From an uncultured Bacteroidota bacterium (lineage in GTDB: Bacteria; Bacteroidota; Bacteroidia; Bacteroidales; P3), in contig CACWPQ010000006.1 of NCBI GenBank assembly GCA_902762805.1, positions 1-64,000 of the forward strand: DNA of 64,000 bases, written 5' to 3'. A program made the position numbers and the translations under genes. How positions within the stretch are numbered: position 1 is the stretch's first letter; the number at the start of each line of letters is the position of its first letter. Below the pieces are notes generated by a model. It was not told where the DNA came from. It did not search any database and saw nothing but the letters and a program-made list of their open reading frames with translations. Positions 23,682-30,837 of the stretch are shown piece by piece.

Positions 23682-25402
23682 CGGGATGGCTGCTGGCCGC
23701 CGTGGCCACGGCCGTCTACCTCCTCACCATGAGCCGCACCGTCGACTGGTGGGACTGCGGCGAGTTCATCGCCACCTCCTACCTCCTCCAGGTCGGCCAC
23801 CCGCCCGGCGCCCCGTTCTATCAGCTCCTAGCCCACTGCATGACGATGCTCTCTTTCGGCCATCCCCTGTGGGTCGCCCCTTTGAGCAACGCCCTCTCCG
23901 CCCTCTGCGGCGGCCTCACCGTCATGCTCCTCTACCTCACCCTCTGCGAACTCACCCTGAATTCAAAATTCATAATTCAAAATTCAAAACTCCCCATCGG
24001 TCCCGCCGTCGGCGCCCTCTGCTACCTCTTCTGCGACACCGCATGGTTCTCCGCCGTCGAGAGCGAGGTCTACGCCATGGCCATGCTCTTCTGCTCGCTC
24101 GACGTGTGGCTCATGCTGCGCTGGCGCCGCACCGGCAACCCCCGCCTGCTCCTCCTCGTGGCCCTGCTGCTCGGCCTCGGCGTCTGCGTCCACCTCATGA
24201 CCCTCCTCACCCTCCCCGCCCTCCTTTGGATCTTCCTCCGCGGAAAAAAGACTTCCATTTTCAATCTTCAGTTTTCAATCCTTTTCACCTTCTTCATCCT
24301 CCTCGGCCTCACCCCCTATGCCATCGTCCCCATCCGCGCCGCCGCCAATCCCCCCATCAACCAGCTGGGCGACAGCTTCGCCGCCTACATCAAGCGCGAC
24401 GCCTACGCCCACGCCCCCCTCTACCCCCGCCTCTGGCGCGAGCGCGACAGCGCCAACTGGCAGCAGTGGGGCGTCAGCGACCCCGCCTCCCTTTGGGACA
24501 ACACCCGCTACTACGCCTCCTACCAGCTCTCCTACATGTACCTCCGCTACCTCTCCAACAACTTCATCGCCCGCGAGAACATGGCTTACAATCCCGACCG
24601 TAAAAACTTTTCAATTTTCAATCTTCAATTTTCAATTTTCATCCTCCCCTTCCTGCTGGGGTTGTGGGGCATGTGGGTGCAGTGGCGACGGCGGCGGGGC
24701 GACTTCATCCCCGTGCTGCTGCTCTTCCTCTTCGGCGGCATCATCCTCAACCTCTACCTCAACCACCCCTGCTACGAGCCCCGCGAGCGCGACTACGCCT
24801 ACGTCCTCTCCTTCTACGCCTTCGCCCTCTGGATCGGCATCGGCGCCGGCAGCATCGCTTCAAAATTCAAAATTCAAAATTCAAAATTACTTCTCCTCCT
24901 CGCGCCCCTCCTCCTCGCCCTCGGCAACTGGCCCGACCACGACCGCAGCCGCTCCCACGCCGTCCACGACATCGCGCTGAACCACCTCCAATCCTGCGAC
25001 CCCGACGCCATCCTCATCACCTACGGCGACAACGACACCTTCCCCCTCTGGTACCTCCAGCAGGTCGAAGGCCGCCGCACCGACATCGAAATCCACAACG
25101 TCAACCTCGAAGGCTACTACGCCATCCGCACCCTCCTGGCCGACAACGCCTTCCGCCGCCCGGTCTACGTCACGCAGTACACCCTCGACGCCCTCGGCCC
25201 CTACCTCCCCGGCCACCCGCGCTGCGAAGGCCTCTGCCACCGCCTCCTGCCCACCGCCGACGCCGCTGGCGACCCCGCCCCGCTCCGACGCCACCTCGCC
25301 GACTCCATCCGCTGGCACATCACCCCCACCGAATACCTCGACCCCGTCTCCCGAAGCTTCCTCGCCACCGCCGAAAAAATATTTTCGCCCAGTCGAAAAT
25401 AA
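23642..25402 (+). CDS. DUF2723 multi-pass membrane protein (GT-C-like)
   Basis: 586 aa with ~11 hydrophobic segments. N-terminal SRTVDWWDCGEFIATSYLLQ and VGHPPGAPFYQLL are diagnostic of DUF2723, proposed GT-C-type glycosyltransferases; an acidic residue pair in the first loop would be the catalytic site. The start is uncertain: ATG 23642 overlaps lptE by 40 bp and no later ATG precedes the first helix. Family members are often ~1000 aa, so this one is short. Four heptanucleotide-repeat insertions (23960, 24257, 24607, 24859) are translated as NSKFIIQNSK, IFNLQFSI, FSIFNLQFSIF and SKFKIQNSK at loop or helix borders. Confidence 0.85.
   Translation: MRGHLQQGRRELVAGWLLAAVATAVYLLTMSRTVDWWDCGEFIATSYLLQVGHPPGAPFYQLLAHCMTMLSFGHPLWVAPLSNALSALCGGLTVMLLYLTLCELTLNSKFIIQNSKLPIGPAVGALCYLFCDTAWFSAVESEVYAMAMLFCSLDVWLMLRWRRTGNPRLLLLVALLLGLGVCVHLMTLLTLPALLWIFLRGKKTSIFNLQFSILFTFFILLGLTPYAIVPIRAAANPPINQLGDSFAAYIKRDAYAHAPLYPRLWRERDSANWQQWGVSDPASLWDNTRYYASYQLSYMYLRYLSNNFIARENMAYNPDRKNFSIFNLQFSIFILPFLLGLWGMWVQWRRRRGDFIPVLLLFLFGGIILNLYLNHPCYEPRERDYAYVLSFYAFALWIGIGAGSIASKFKIQNSKLLLLLAPLLLALGNWPDHDRSRSHAVHDIALNHLQSCDPDAILITYGDNDTFPLWYLQQVEGRRTDIEIHNVNLEGYYAIRTLLADNAFRRPVYVTQYTLDALGPYLPGHPRCEGLCHRLLPTADAAGDPAPLRRHLADSIRWHITPTEYLDPVSRSFLATAEKIFSPSRK
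23960..23990 (+). repeat. ATTCAAA heptamer repeat in DUF2723 gene (1)
   Basis: Four units of ATTCAAA (one ATTCATA), read in frame as NSKFIIQNSK. Confidence 0.85.
24257..24282 (+). repeat. TTTTCAA heptamer repeat in DUF2723 gene (2)
   Basis: About three units (TTTTCAA, TCTTCAG, TTTTCAA), in-frame peptide IFNLQFSI. Confidence 0.75.
24607..24641 (+). repeat. TTTTCAA heptamer repeat in DUF2723 gene (3)
   Basis: Five units of TTTTCAA/TCTTCAA, translated FSIFNLQFSIF before a membrane helix. Confidence 0.85.
24859..24888 (+). repeat. TTCAAAA heptamer repeat in DUF2723 gene (4)
   Basis: Four perfect units of TTCAAAA, translated SKFKIQNSK; identical in type to 41836-41869 in tatD. Confidence 0.9.
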
Positions 25403-25680
25403 ACTCATCTGTGTCCAAAAAAAAATTGTATCTTTGCAAAATCGTTCCCTATCCGAATTTCCGTGTAAGAGACTGTCGGCGTGCCGTCTGGGGGGATTTG
25501 CCTGCCGAACGGTGGCCCCCGACAGAAGACGGCAGACGAAGAACAACCGAAGAACAACCGAAGAACAACCGAAGAACAACCGAAGAACAGCCCTAGCAGA
25601 CACCTGGTGTCCACCTGCCATCTGCCCAGCGTCTGCCCGACATACATGTACATTATTTTCCCCGTTTGAAAAAAAATTCG
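25403..25680 (+). other. Promoter, GC hairpin and 11-bp tandem repeat without an ORF
   Basis: A TATCTTTG -7 element (25429-25436) points right but no gene follows for 260 bp. After it come an inverted repeat CTGTCGG/CCGACAG (about 25471-25524), five tandem copies of GAAGAACAACC (25538-25592; last copy GAAGAACAGCC) and a small palindrome GACACCTGGTGTC (about 25599-25611). This may be an untranslated RNA or a relic of a mobile repeat. Confidence 0.5.
25538..25592 (+). repeat. 11-bp tandem repeat GAAGAACAACC x5
   Basis: Four perfect copies and a fifth with one change, contiguous, non-coding. Unlike the intragenic repeats its unit (11) has no frame constraint. Confidence 0.95.
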
Positions 25681-25688
25681 TACTTTTG
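25681..25688 (+). promoter_or_regulatory. -7 element (TACTTTTG) of the MNT-HEPN pair
   Basis: TACTTTTG, 12 bp before the ATG of the nucleotidyltransferase gene, giving a very short leader. Confidence 0.55.
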
Positions 25689-25699
25689 CAGCCGGAAAC

Positions 25700-26017
25700 A
25701 TGGAACAAGAATTGGTCATAGAACGCATCAAAAAGACAGCCGAGCAGATTCTGCCGACGGGTGCATCGCTTTGGCTCTATGGCTCGCGTGCACGAGGAGA
25801 CGCACGGCCCGACAGCGACTACGACCTGCTGATCCTCCTCGACAAAGAAAAACTTACCCACTACGATTACGACAACTACACCTATCCATTATGCGAACTT
25901 GGAATTGACCTTGGCGAAGAAATAAATCCGCAAATGTATCTCCGCAAGGATTGGCTTTCGTGGTGGCGTGCCCCTTTCCACAAACATGTTGAACAAGACA
26001 AAATAGTATTGAGATGA
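25700..26017 (+). CDS. MNT-type minimal nucleotidyltransferase (antitoxin candidate)
   Basis: 105 aa. Pol-beta-type signature LYGSRARGDARPDSDYDLLI (residues 26-45): GS helix turn and the metal-binding Asp pair D40/D42. Minimal nucleotidyltransferases pair with HEPN ribonuclease toxins, which they can inactivate by adding AMP to a tyrosine. The next gene, a HEPN protein, overlaps by ATGA. Role as antitoxin is inferred from this pairing. Confidence 0.85.
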   Translation: MEQELVIERIKKTAEQILPTGASLWLYGSRARGDARPDSDYDLLILLDKEKLTHYDYDNYTYPLCELGIDLGEEINPQMYLRKDWLSWWRAPFHKHVEQDKIVLR

Positions 26018-26412
26018 GCCTCGGCAGCGAAGAACGCAGGGTCATGGTTGACCTTGAAATAGAAAGAGCAAAGAAAACCATGGACGAGATGGACTACCTG
26101 GCCAAAGGTGGATTATGGAACAACATGGCCAGTCGTCTTTATTATGCGGTCTTCCATGCTGTGAGCGCACTTATGATCCACGATGGCCATACGGTCAACA
26201 CACACAAGGGTTCCCATGTCATCTTTAGCCAGTATTACATTCGGACCGGCAAACTTCCCAAAGAGTATGGACAACTGTATCGTCAACTGGAAATAATGCG
26301 CAACGATGGCGACTATAACTGCTACTACAATGTATCACCCGACGAACTTCTCGGACGATTAGAACCTGCCAAAGAGATGATTGCCACTATCGCGAACATG
26401 GTAAAAGCGTAA
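26014..26412 (+). CDS. HEPN-domain protein (toxin candidate)
   Basis: 132 aa, all-helical. HEPN/UPF0332-type features: NNMASRLYYAVFHAVSALMI in the first half and IMRNDGDYNCYYNVSPDE in the second. The RNase motif Rx4-6H of classical HEPN toxins appears here as R-N-D-G-D-Y, without His, as in the UPF0332 branch; the tyrosines may be AMPylation targets. Coupled by overlap to the MNT gene. It may be an RNase toxin or a catalytically silent partner. Confidence 0.82.
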   Translation: MSLGSEERRVMVDLEIERAKKTMDEMDYLAKGGLWNNMASRLYYAVFHAVSALMIHDGHTVNTHKGSHVIFSQYYIRTGKLPKEYGQLYRQLEIMRNDGDYNCYYNVSPDELLGRLEPAKEMIATIANMVKA

Positions 26413-26483
26413 TTGCACATCCCATTGCCTGCAAATCGACTCAGACACCAATAGACAAAACAACAACATAAAACACCGTAAAC

Positions 26484-27668
26484 ATGTACACCAAATTCCA
26501 ACAGCATCTTCAAAAAGAGCTGGCCGACATCGAAGCCGCCGGCCTCTACAAACACGAGCGCATCATCGAATCGCCCCAGGGCGCCGAAATCATGGTCAAG
26601 GGCAAGAAGTGCCTCAACTTCTGCGCCAACAACTACCTCGGCCTGGCCGACAACCCCGAGCTCATCGAAGCCGCCAAGCGCGGCATGGATGCCCGCGGCT
26701 ACGGCATGGCCAGCGTCCGCTTCATCTGCGGCTGCCAGGACCTCCACAAGCAGCTCGAGCAGAAGATCTCCGACTTCTTCGGCACCGAGGACACCATCCT
26801 CTACGCCGCCTGCTTCGACGCCAACGGCGGCGTCTTCGAACCCCTCCTCACCGAGGAGGACGCCATCATCAGCGACGCGCTGAACCACGCCTCCATCATC
26901 GACGGCGTGCGCCTCTGCAAGGCCCAGCGCTACCGCTACGCCAACGCCGACATGGAAGACCTCGAGCGCCAGCTCCAGGCCGCCCAGCAGCAGCGCTTCC
27001 GCGTCATCGTTACCGACGGCGTCTTCTCCATGGACGGCAACGTCTGCCCGCTGGACAAGATCTACGAGCTGGCCCAGAAGTACGACGCCATGGTGATGGT
27101 GGACGAGAGCCACTCCGCCGGCGTGGTCGGCAAGACCGGCCGCGGCGTCACCGAGCGCTACAACCTGCGTGGCCAGATTGAAATCCTCACCGGCACATTA
27201 GGAAAAGCTTTCGGCGGCGCCATGGGCGGTTTCACCACCGGCCGCAAGGAAATCATCGACATGCTGCGCCAGCGCAGCCGCCCCTACCTCTTCTCCAACT
27301 CGATGGCTCCCGGCCTCGTGGCCGCCGGCATCCGCATGTTCGAGCTCATGAGCGAGACCAATGCCCTGCAGGACAAGCTGCACGAGAACACCGACTACTT
27401 CCTGCGCCGCATGAAGGAGGAAGGCTTCGACTGCAAGCCCTCCGAGAGCGCCATCTGCGCCGTGATGATCTACGATGCCGCCAAGAGCCAGCAGTATGCC
27501 GCCAAGATGCAGGAAGAGGGCATCTTCGTTACCGGCTTCTACTATCCCGTCGTCCCGAAAGGCCAGGCCCGCATCCGCGTCCAGATCAGCGCCGCCCACG
27601 AACACGAGCACCTCGACAAGTGCATCGAAGCCTTCAAGAAGGTCCGCAAGGAAATCGAAGGCAAATAA
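26484..27668 (+). CDS. kbl: Glycine C-acetyltransferase (2-amino-3-ketobutyrate CoA ligase)
   Basis: 394 aa, PLP fold-type I, alpha-oxoamine synthase family. Converts 2-amino-3-ketobutyrate plus CoA to glycine and acetyl-CoA in threonine breakdown. Motifs: NFCANNYLGLADNP, ARGYGMASVRFICG, SDALNHASIIDGVRLC, VDESHSAGVVGKTGRG and the PLP lysine in GTLGKAFGGAMGG. Usual length. No tdh (threonine dehydrogenase) gene is adjacent. A strong terminator follows. Confidence 0.96.
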   Translation: MYTKFQQHLQKELADIEAAGLYKHERIIESPQGAEIMVKGKKCLNFCANNYLGLADNPELIEAAKRGMDARGYGMASVRFICGCQDLHKQLEQKISDFFGTEDTILYAACFDANGGVFEPLLTEEDAIISDALNHASIIDGVRLCKAQRYRYANADMEDLERQLQAAQQQRFRVIVTDGVFSMDGNVCPLDKIYELAQKYDAMVMVDESHSAGVVGKTGRGVTERYNLRGQIEILTGTLGKAFGGAMGGFTTGRKEIIDMLRQRSRPYLFSNSMAPGLVAAGIRMFELMSETNALQDKLHENTDYFLRRMKEEGFDCKPSESAICAVMIYDAAKSQQYAAKMQEEGIFVTGFYYPVVPKGQARIRVQISAAHEHEHLDKCIEAFKKVRKEIEGK

Positions 27669-27690
27669 AAGATTGCACCAATAACAACAA

Positions 27691-27719
27691 GAAAGGGGAG
27701 CCCGCATAGGCTCCCTTTC
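27691..27719 (+). terminator. Terminator of kbl
   Basis: Stem GAAAGGGGAGCC / GGCTCCCTTTC with loop CGCATA-type bases, followed by CTTGTT. Located 23 bp after the stop. Confidence 0.8.
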
Positions 27720-27961
27720 CTTGTTCCCAATATTCCCACGTTTTCATACGGCAAATATACGGATTATTCTCCGCCCATCCGTATTGATGTGGGTTGTCGG
27801 CCAAGCCGATGGCATACCAATATGCGCCTTCATGGAGAGCCCTTTGCGTCTATACGAATCATCACCATAGAACCCCCAACAAGCATTATATTATATCGCA
27901 TATAAAAACATTAAATTTTATTAAATTATATGCGAAACAATGTAATGTTAGTTTTTTTTTG
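27720..27961. other. Intergenic spacer with decayed dispersed repeat
   Basis: AT-rich, no gene. The stretch at 27755-27790 (GGATTATTCTCCGCCCATCC, then GTATTGATG) resembles 29807-29835 (CAATTATTCTTCGCACATCC, then GCATTAATG), which points to a dispersed intergenic element. A very AT-rich run precedes the hipB promoter. Confidence 0.45.
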
Positions 27962-27969
27962 TATTTTTG
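27962..27969 (+). promoter_or_regulatory. -7 element (TATTTTTG) of the HipBST-like operon
   Basis: TATTTTTG, 24 bp before the hipB ATG, after a T-run. The -33 box is not evident. Confidence 0.6.
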
Positions 27970-27993
27970 CAGCCGAAATGATATAATCAAACT

Positions 27994-28197
27994 ATGGCTA
28001 AAACAAAGTTATCGGCGGTGGTGAAGTCGTTGCGCAAAGAATATGGCCTCACCCAAGAGGAACTCGCAATGAAGTCCGGAGTAGGCCTTTGTTTCGTGCG
28101 CAATCTGGAACAGGGCAAAACTTCATTGAGGATGGACAAGGTGAACCAACTCCTCGACCTTTTTAACTACGAACTGACAGCAACCAAACGGATATGA
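27994..28197 (+). CDS. hipB: HipB-like XRE-family regulator
   Basis: 67 aa, almost entirely one helix-turn-helix: LRKEYGLTQEELAMKSGVGL and FVRNLEQGKTSLRMDKVNQLL. Matches the y4mF/HipB-type antitoxin regulators that bind operators at the hip promoter. First gene of a three-gene operon; its stop overlaps the start of the next gene by 4 bp. Likely represses the operon together with the partner proteins (inferred). Confidence 0.88.
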   Translation: MAKTKLSAVVKSLRKEYGLTQEELAMKSGVGLCFVRNLEQGKTSLRMDKVNQLLDLFNYELTATKRI

Positions 28198-28529
28198 GAC
28201 AGGCGGAAATATACAGAAAAGGCATCCTGGCAGGCATCCTTACAGAAGATGGAGGTGAATACCGATTCTGCTATGACGAGGCATATCTCAAAAATGAGGA
28301 TGCACAACCAGTAAGCCTGACACTTCCTTTGCAGACGGAAGCGTATGTCAGCCCGGTATTGTTTCCTTTCTTTGACGGACTGATACCGGAGGGCTGGCTG
28401 CTTGACGCAGCACTACGCAACACCGATATCAGCATACTCGACCGCATGTCGCTATTGCTGCTGTGTTGCAAAGAGTGCATAGGTTCTATAAGTGTTGTAT
28501 CAATAACCAATAATGGAGGTGATGCATAA
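28194..28529 (+). CDS. hipS: HipS-like protein (separate HipA N-subdomain 1)
   Basis: 111 aa, matches only the N-terminal subdomain of HipA kinases (IYRKGILAGILTEDGGEY, SLTLPLQTEAYVSPVLFPFF, DGLIPEGWLLD). In E. coli HipBST this piece is a separate protein, HipS, which acts as the antitoxin. Here it is also a separate reading frame between hipB and the kinase gene, joined by overlaps (ATGA-type upstream, TAATG downstream). The split is not a frameshift: each piece has its own start. Confidence 0.85.
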   Translation: MRQAEIYRKGILAGILTEDGGEYRFCYDEAYLKNEDAQPVSLTLPLQTEAYVSPVLFPFFDGLIPEGWLLDAALRNTDISILDRMSLLLLCCKECIGSISVVSITNNGGDA

Positions 28530-29464
28530 TGTGTAAGTGCCTGTATTGTTATCAAAATCTGGAGGAAGGACAGGTTGACTTTCATCCAAATTGTGCAAAA
28601 AAGATCTTTGGCACGAAGGAAGCTCCATTGTTGGAATACCGCCACGAAGACCTTGACCGGCTGGCCGAACAAATTATCCGTGCCCAGACATCGCTGACCG
28701 GCGTGCAGCCCAAGCTGTCATTGAACCTCACCAAGCACGACGGCAACAGTCGGCTGACTATTGTGGGACTTTGGGGCGACTATATCTTCAAGCCACAGAC
28801 GGAGAGTTACGTACAGCTGCCCGAGAACGAGGACTTGACCATGCATCTGGCCGAAGCTGCAAAAATAAAGGTGGTTCCCCATTCCCTCATACGTCTTGCT
28901 GACGGTCGCCTGGGGTATATCACCAAGCGCATCGACCGTACAGAGAATTGCGAGAAATTAGACATGGAAGATATGTGCCAGCTTACGCTGCACCCGACGG
29001 AATATAAGTACAAAGGATCATACGAGCAGGTTGCCAAAGCCATCGCCATGTATAGCGACACCCCGAAGCTTGACCTTGCGAACTACATGCAGCAGCTGCT
29101 GTTCTGCTTTGTTACAGGGAACAACGACATGCACTTGAAGAATTTCTCGCTTTATCGTCCTGCGAAGGAATATCGGTTGACCCCAGCATACGACCTTCTT
29201 AACGTGGCCATCGCCAATCCCCATGACAAAGAGGAATTGACACTTACACTATCTGGTCGCAAGACAAAACTACAATTAGATGATTTTGTGAACGCTGCAA
29301 AGACCATGGGGCTGGAAGAAAACTTGATCTATAACCTCATTGGGAGTTTTCAAAAGGCCCTTCCCAAATGGCAAATACTGATACACAATTCCTTCCTGTC
29401 CGATGAGATGAAAAAAGAGTATGAAGAGTTAGTAATGTCCAGATTGCACCGTTTGCAGAATTAG
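28529..29464 (+). CDS. hipT: HipT-like serine/threonine kinase toxin
   Basis: 311 aa, HipA C-terminal kinase without N-subdomain 1. The N-terminus has a Cys cluster MCKCLYCYQNLEEG ... HPNCAKKIFG (C2, C4, C7, C22) resembling a small zinc ribbon. Gly-rich loop TSLTGVQPKLSL: Ser55/Thr57 align with the two autophosphorylation sites (SIS motif) known for HipT. Catalytic loop TGNNDMHLKNFSL and metal-binding TPAYDLLN are intact, so the kinase should be active. HipT of E. coli phosphorylates tryptophanyl-tRNA synthetase; the target here is unknown. Low GC relative to neighbours. Confidence 0.88.
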   Translation: MCKCLYCYQNLEEGQVDFHPNCAKKIFGTKEAPLLEYRHEDLDRLAEQIIRAQTSLTGVQPKLSLNLTKHDGNSRLTIVGLWGDYIFKPQTESYVQLPENEDLTMHLAEAAKIKVVPHSLIRLADGRLGYITKRIDRTENCEKLDMEDMCQLTLHPTEYKYKGSYEQVAKAIAMYSDTPKLDLANYMQQLLFCFVTGNNDMHLKNFSLYRPAKEYRLTPAYDLLNVAIANPHDKEELTLTLSGRKTKLQLDDFVNAAKTMGLEENLIYNLIGSFQKALPKWQILIHNSFLSDEMKKEYEELVMSRLHRLQN

Positions 29465-29539
29465 GATGTGTCAGATGGCGCTCTATGGCGGCTTCGCCAT
29501 CAGCATTGTAGAACGGTAATAGTCGCAGAAAAAAAATAT

Positions 29540-29570
29540 TTTGCCAGATTAATAATTTTATGTAATTTTG
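29540..29570 (+). promoter_or_regulatory. Consensus promoter without a following ORF
   Basis: TTTG (29540-29543), exactly 19 bp, TAATTTTG (29563-29570). It is one of the best promoter matches in the window, yet no gene on the plus strand follows it before the terminator at 29906. Confidence 0.7.
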
Positions 29571-29576
29571 CAGTTG

Positions 29577-29947
29577 GATTGCAAGATTGCATAAAAGTTG
29601 GATGCCCGCCTCACACGCCGTGCCGTCATCTATTGTGGAACACAGGAACGTCACGACGCACATATCGAGGTGCTCAATTTTGCCTCGTTGCTATCTGTCT
29701 AATTGGTAATAGTGCAAATAATCCGAACTGCTGCTTCAGAAATTCGCTGAAAAACCGGAGTGGCGGTTCTGTTTTTCAGTACAAATATGCGTCGACGGGA
29801 AAAATCCAATTATTCTTCGCACATCCGCATTAATGCCTTCTTGGTGAGTTCTTTGTGCCTTCTTTGCGGGCTCTTTGTGCCAATACCAGAATCACCACAA
29901 AAAAGAGGGGGAGTAAAGCCTTGCTGGTTTTGCTCCCCCCTTTGTTT
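29577..29947 (+). ncRNA. Candidate untranslated RNA or gene relic after hipT
   Basis: Bounded by a consensus promoter (29540-29570) and a strong hairpin terminator (29906-29947). The longest sensible reading frame is a ~34-residue fragment (KLDARLTRRAVIYCGTQERH, then DAHIEVLNFAS) that starts after a stop, which looks like gene debris. It also includes the dispersed element shared with 27755-27790 and short direct repeats of TTCTTTG(T/C)G (29846-29882). Either a small RNA or a decayed cargo gene. Confidence 0.4.
29906..29947 (+). terminator. Hairpin terminator
   Basis: AGGGGGAGTAAAGCC / GGTTTTGCTCCCCCC stem (one or two mismatches/wobbles) with a 5-base loop, followed by TTTGTTTT. It faces the convergent GIY-YIG gene, whose 3' end lies 46 bp away. 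Confidence 0.75.
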
Positions 29948-29992
29948 TACCTATTGCTACGACAAAAGTGTCCTTCGACAATCTATCGATAG

Positions 29993-30814
29993 TTAATTGT
30001 TGCAATATTCAGCACCCAGTTTCTGTTTCATTAGTTGCTCTTGTGCTATTACCTGGTCATCTGGAGTGTTCTTTGACATTATCATCAATAATGAGAATGC
30101 AAAGTTCTTGGAATAGCCAGGATCACCATCAACCAACTCTTTTAGAGTTTTGTTGTTACCATGCCCATTGGTCTTTACATACACTTCCCATCGTTGCCAG
30201 ATGCCTTCCTTGCCATAGGCCGATCCAATATAGAGTTTGTCGGTTTTTGTGTCTCTAATCACATAGACACCGTAAACATTTGAAAGCATGTGACGCCATT
30301 CTTCGTTGTTGGTATTTACCAATTCTGTCAGCTCATCGAATGTGAGTATGAAGTCAAGATAGCCAGGGAAAGGCTTGGAATCGAAACCTGAAGATATTTC
30401 GATGACCTCCATCTCGTTGCTGAATTTCTGATGCCATGAGATTGGGTTGGACCAATTGATAATTACACGTTCTTTCAATCTTTCGAAACCTCCGACTTCC
30501 TCTAATGTATAGAAATATTTGTCATTAGGGTTTTCAATCGTTTGACGGACTTCCTCTATGGGCTGAACACGCAAAACACGATACACGCCAACAAAACGGG
30601 CTCTTCTACCTTCCTCGCCGATGAAACTGACGATGTAGTCTAATTCATGGAAAACAGGTTTGGATTGTATCGCCTGATAATCTTCAAATTTATCCCGGTG
30701 GAATCGGTAAAGGTCATAAACATTCTGACGATGGTCTTTGTGTCGCACCAGTTTGGCCTTTGCGTCCTTTGGGAGTCCGCATCTTACTAATAATTCTTGA
30801 ATTGTGATAAGCAT
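29993..30814 (-). CDS. GIY-YIG nuclease family protein
   Basis: 273 aa. The C-terminal third carries the GIY-YIG core: NVYGVYVIRDTKTDKLYIGS (179-198), GIWQRWEVY with the catalytic Arg, and NGHGNNKTLKELV. The N-terminal ~170 residues look like a separate recognition domain (DKFEDYQAIQSKPVF, RARFVGVYRV), similar to those of accessory GIY-YIG proteins found near restriction or phage-defence genes. It is the last gene of a low-GC three-gene leftward operon. Confidence 0.82.
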   Translation of the reverse strand: MLITIQELLVRCGLPKDAKAKLVRHKDHRQNVYDLYRFHRDKFEDYQAIQSKPVFHELDYIVSFIGEEGRRARFVGVYRVLRVQPIEEVRQTIENPNDKYFYTLEEVGGFERLKERVIINWSNPISWHQKFSNEMEVIEISSGFDSKPFPGYLDFILTFDELTELVNTNNEEWRHMLSNVYGVYVIRDTKTDKLYIGSAYGKEGIWQRWEVYVKTNGHGNNKTLKELVDGDPGYSKNFAFSLLMIMSKNTPDDQVIAQEQLMKQKLGAEYCNN

Positions 30815-30837
30815 AATTAAAATGTTTTATAGGTTTA

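Noticed and set aside
25538..25592. CRISPR-like array
   Set aside because: Units are contiguous 11-mers without spacers and there are no cas genes.
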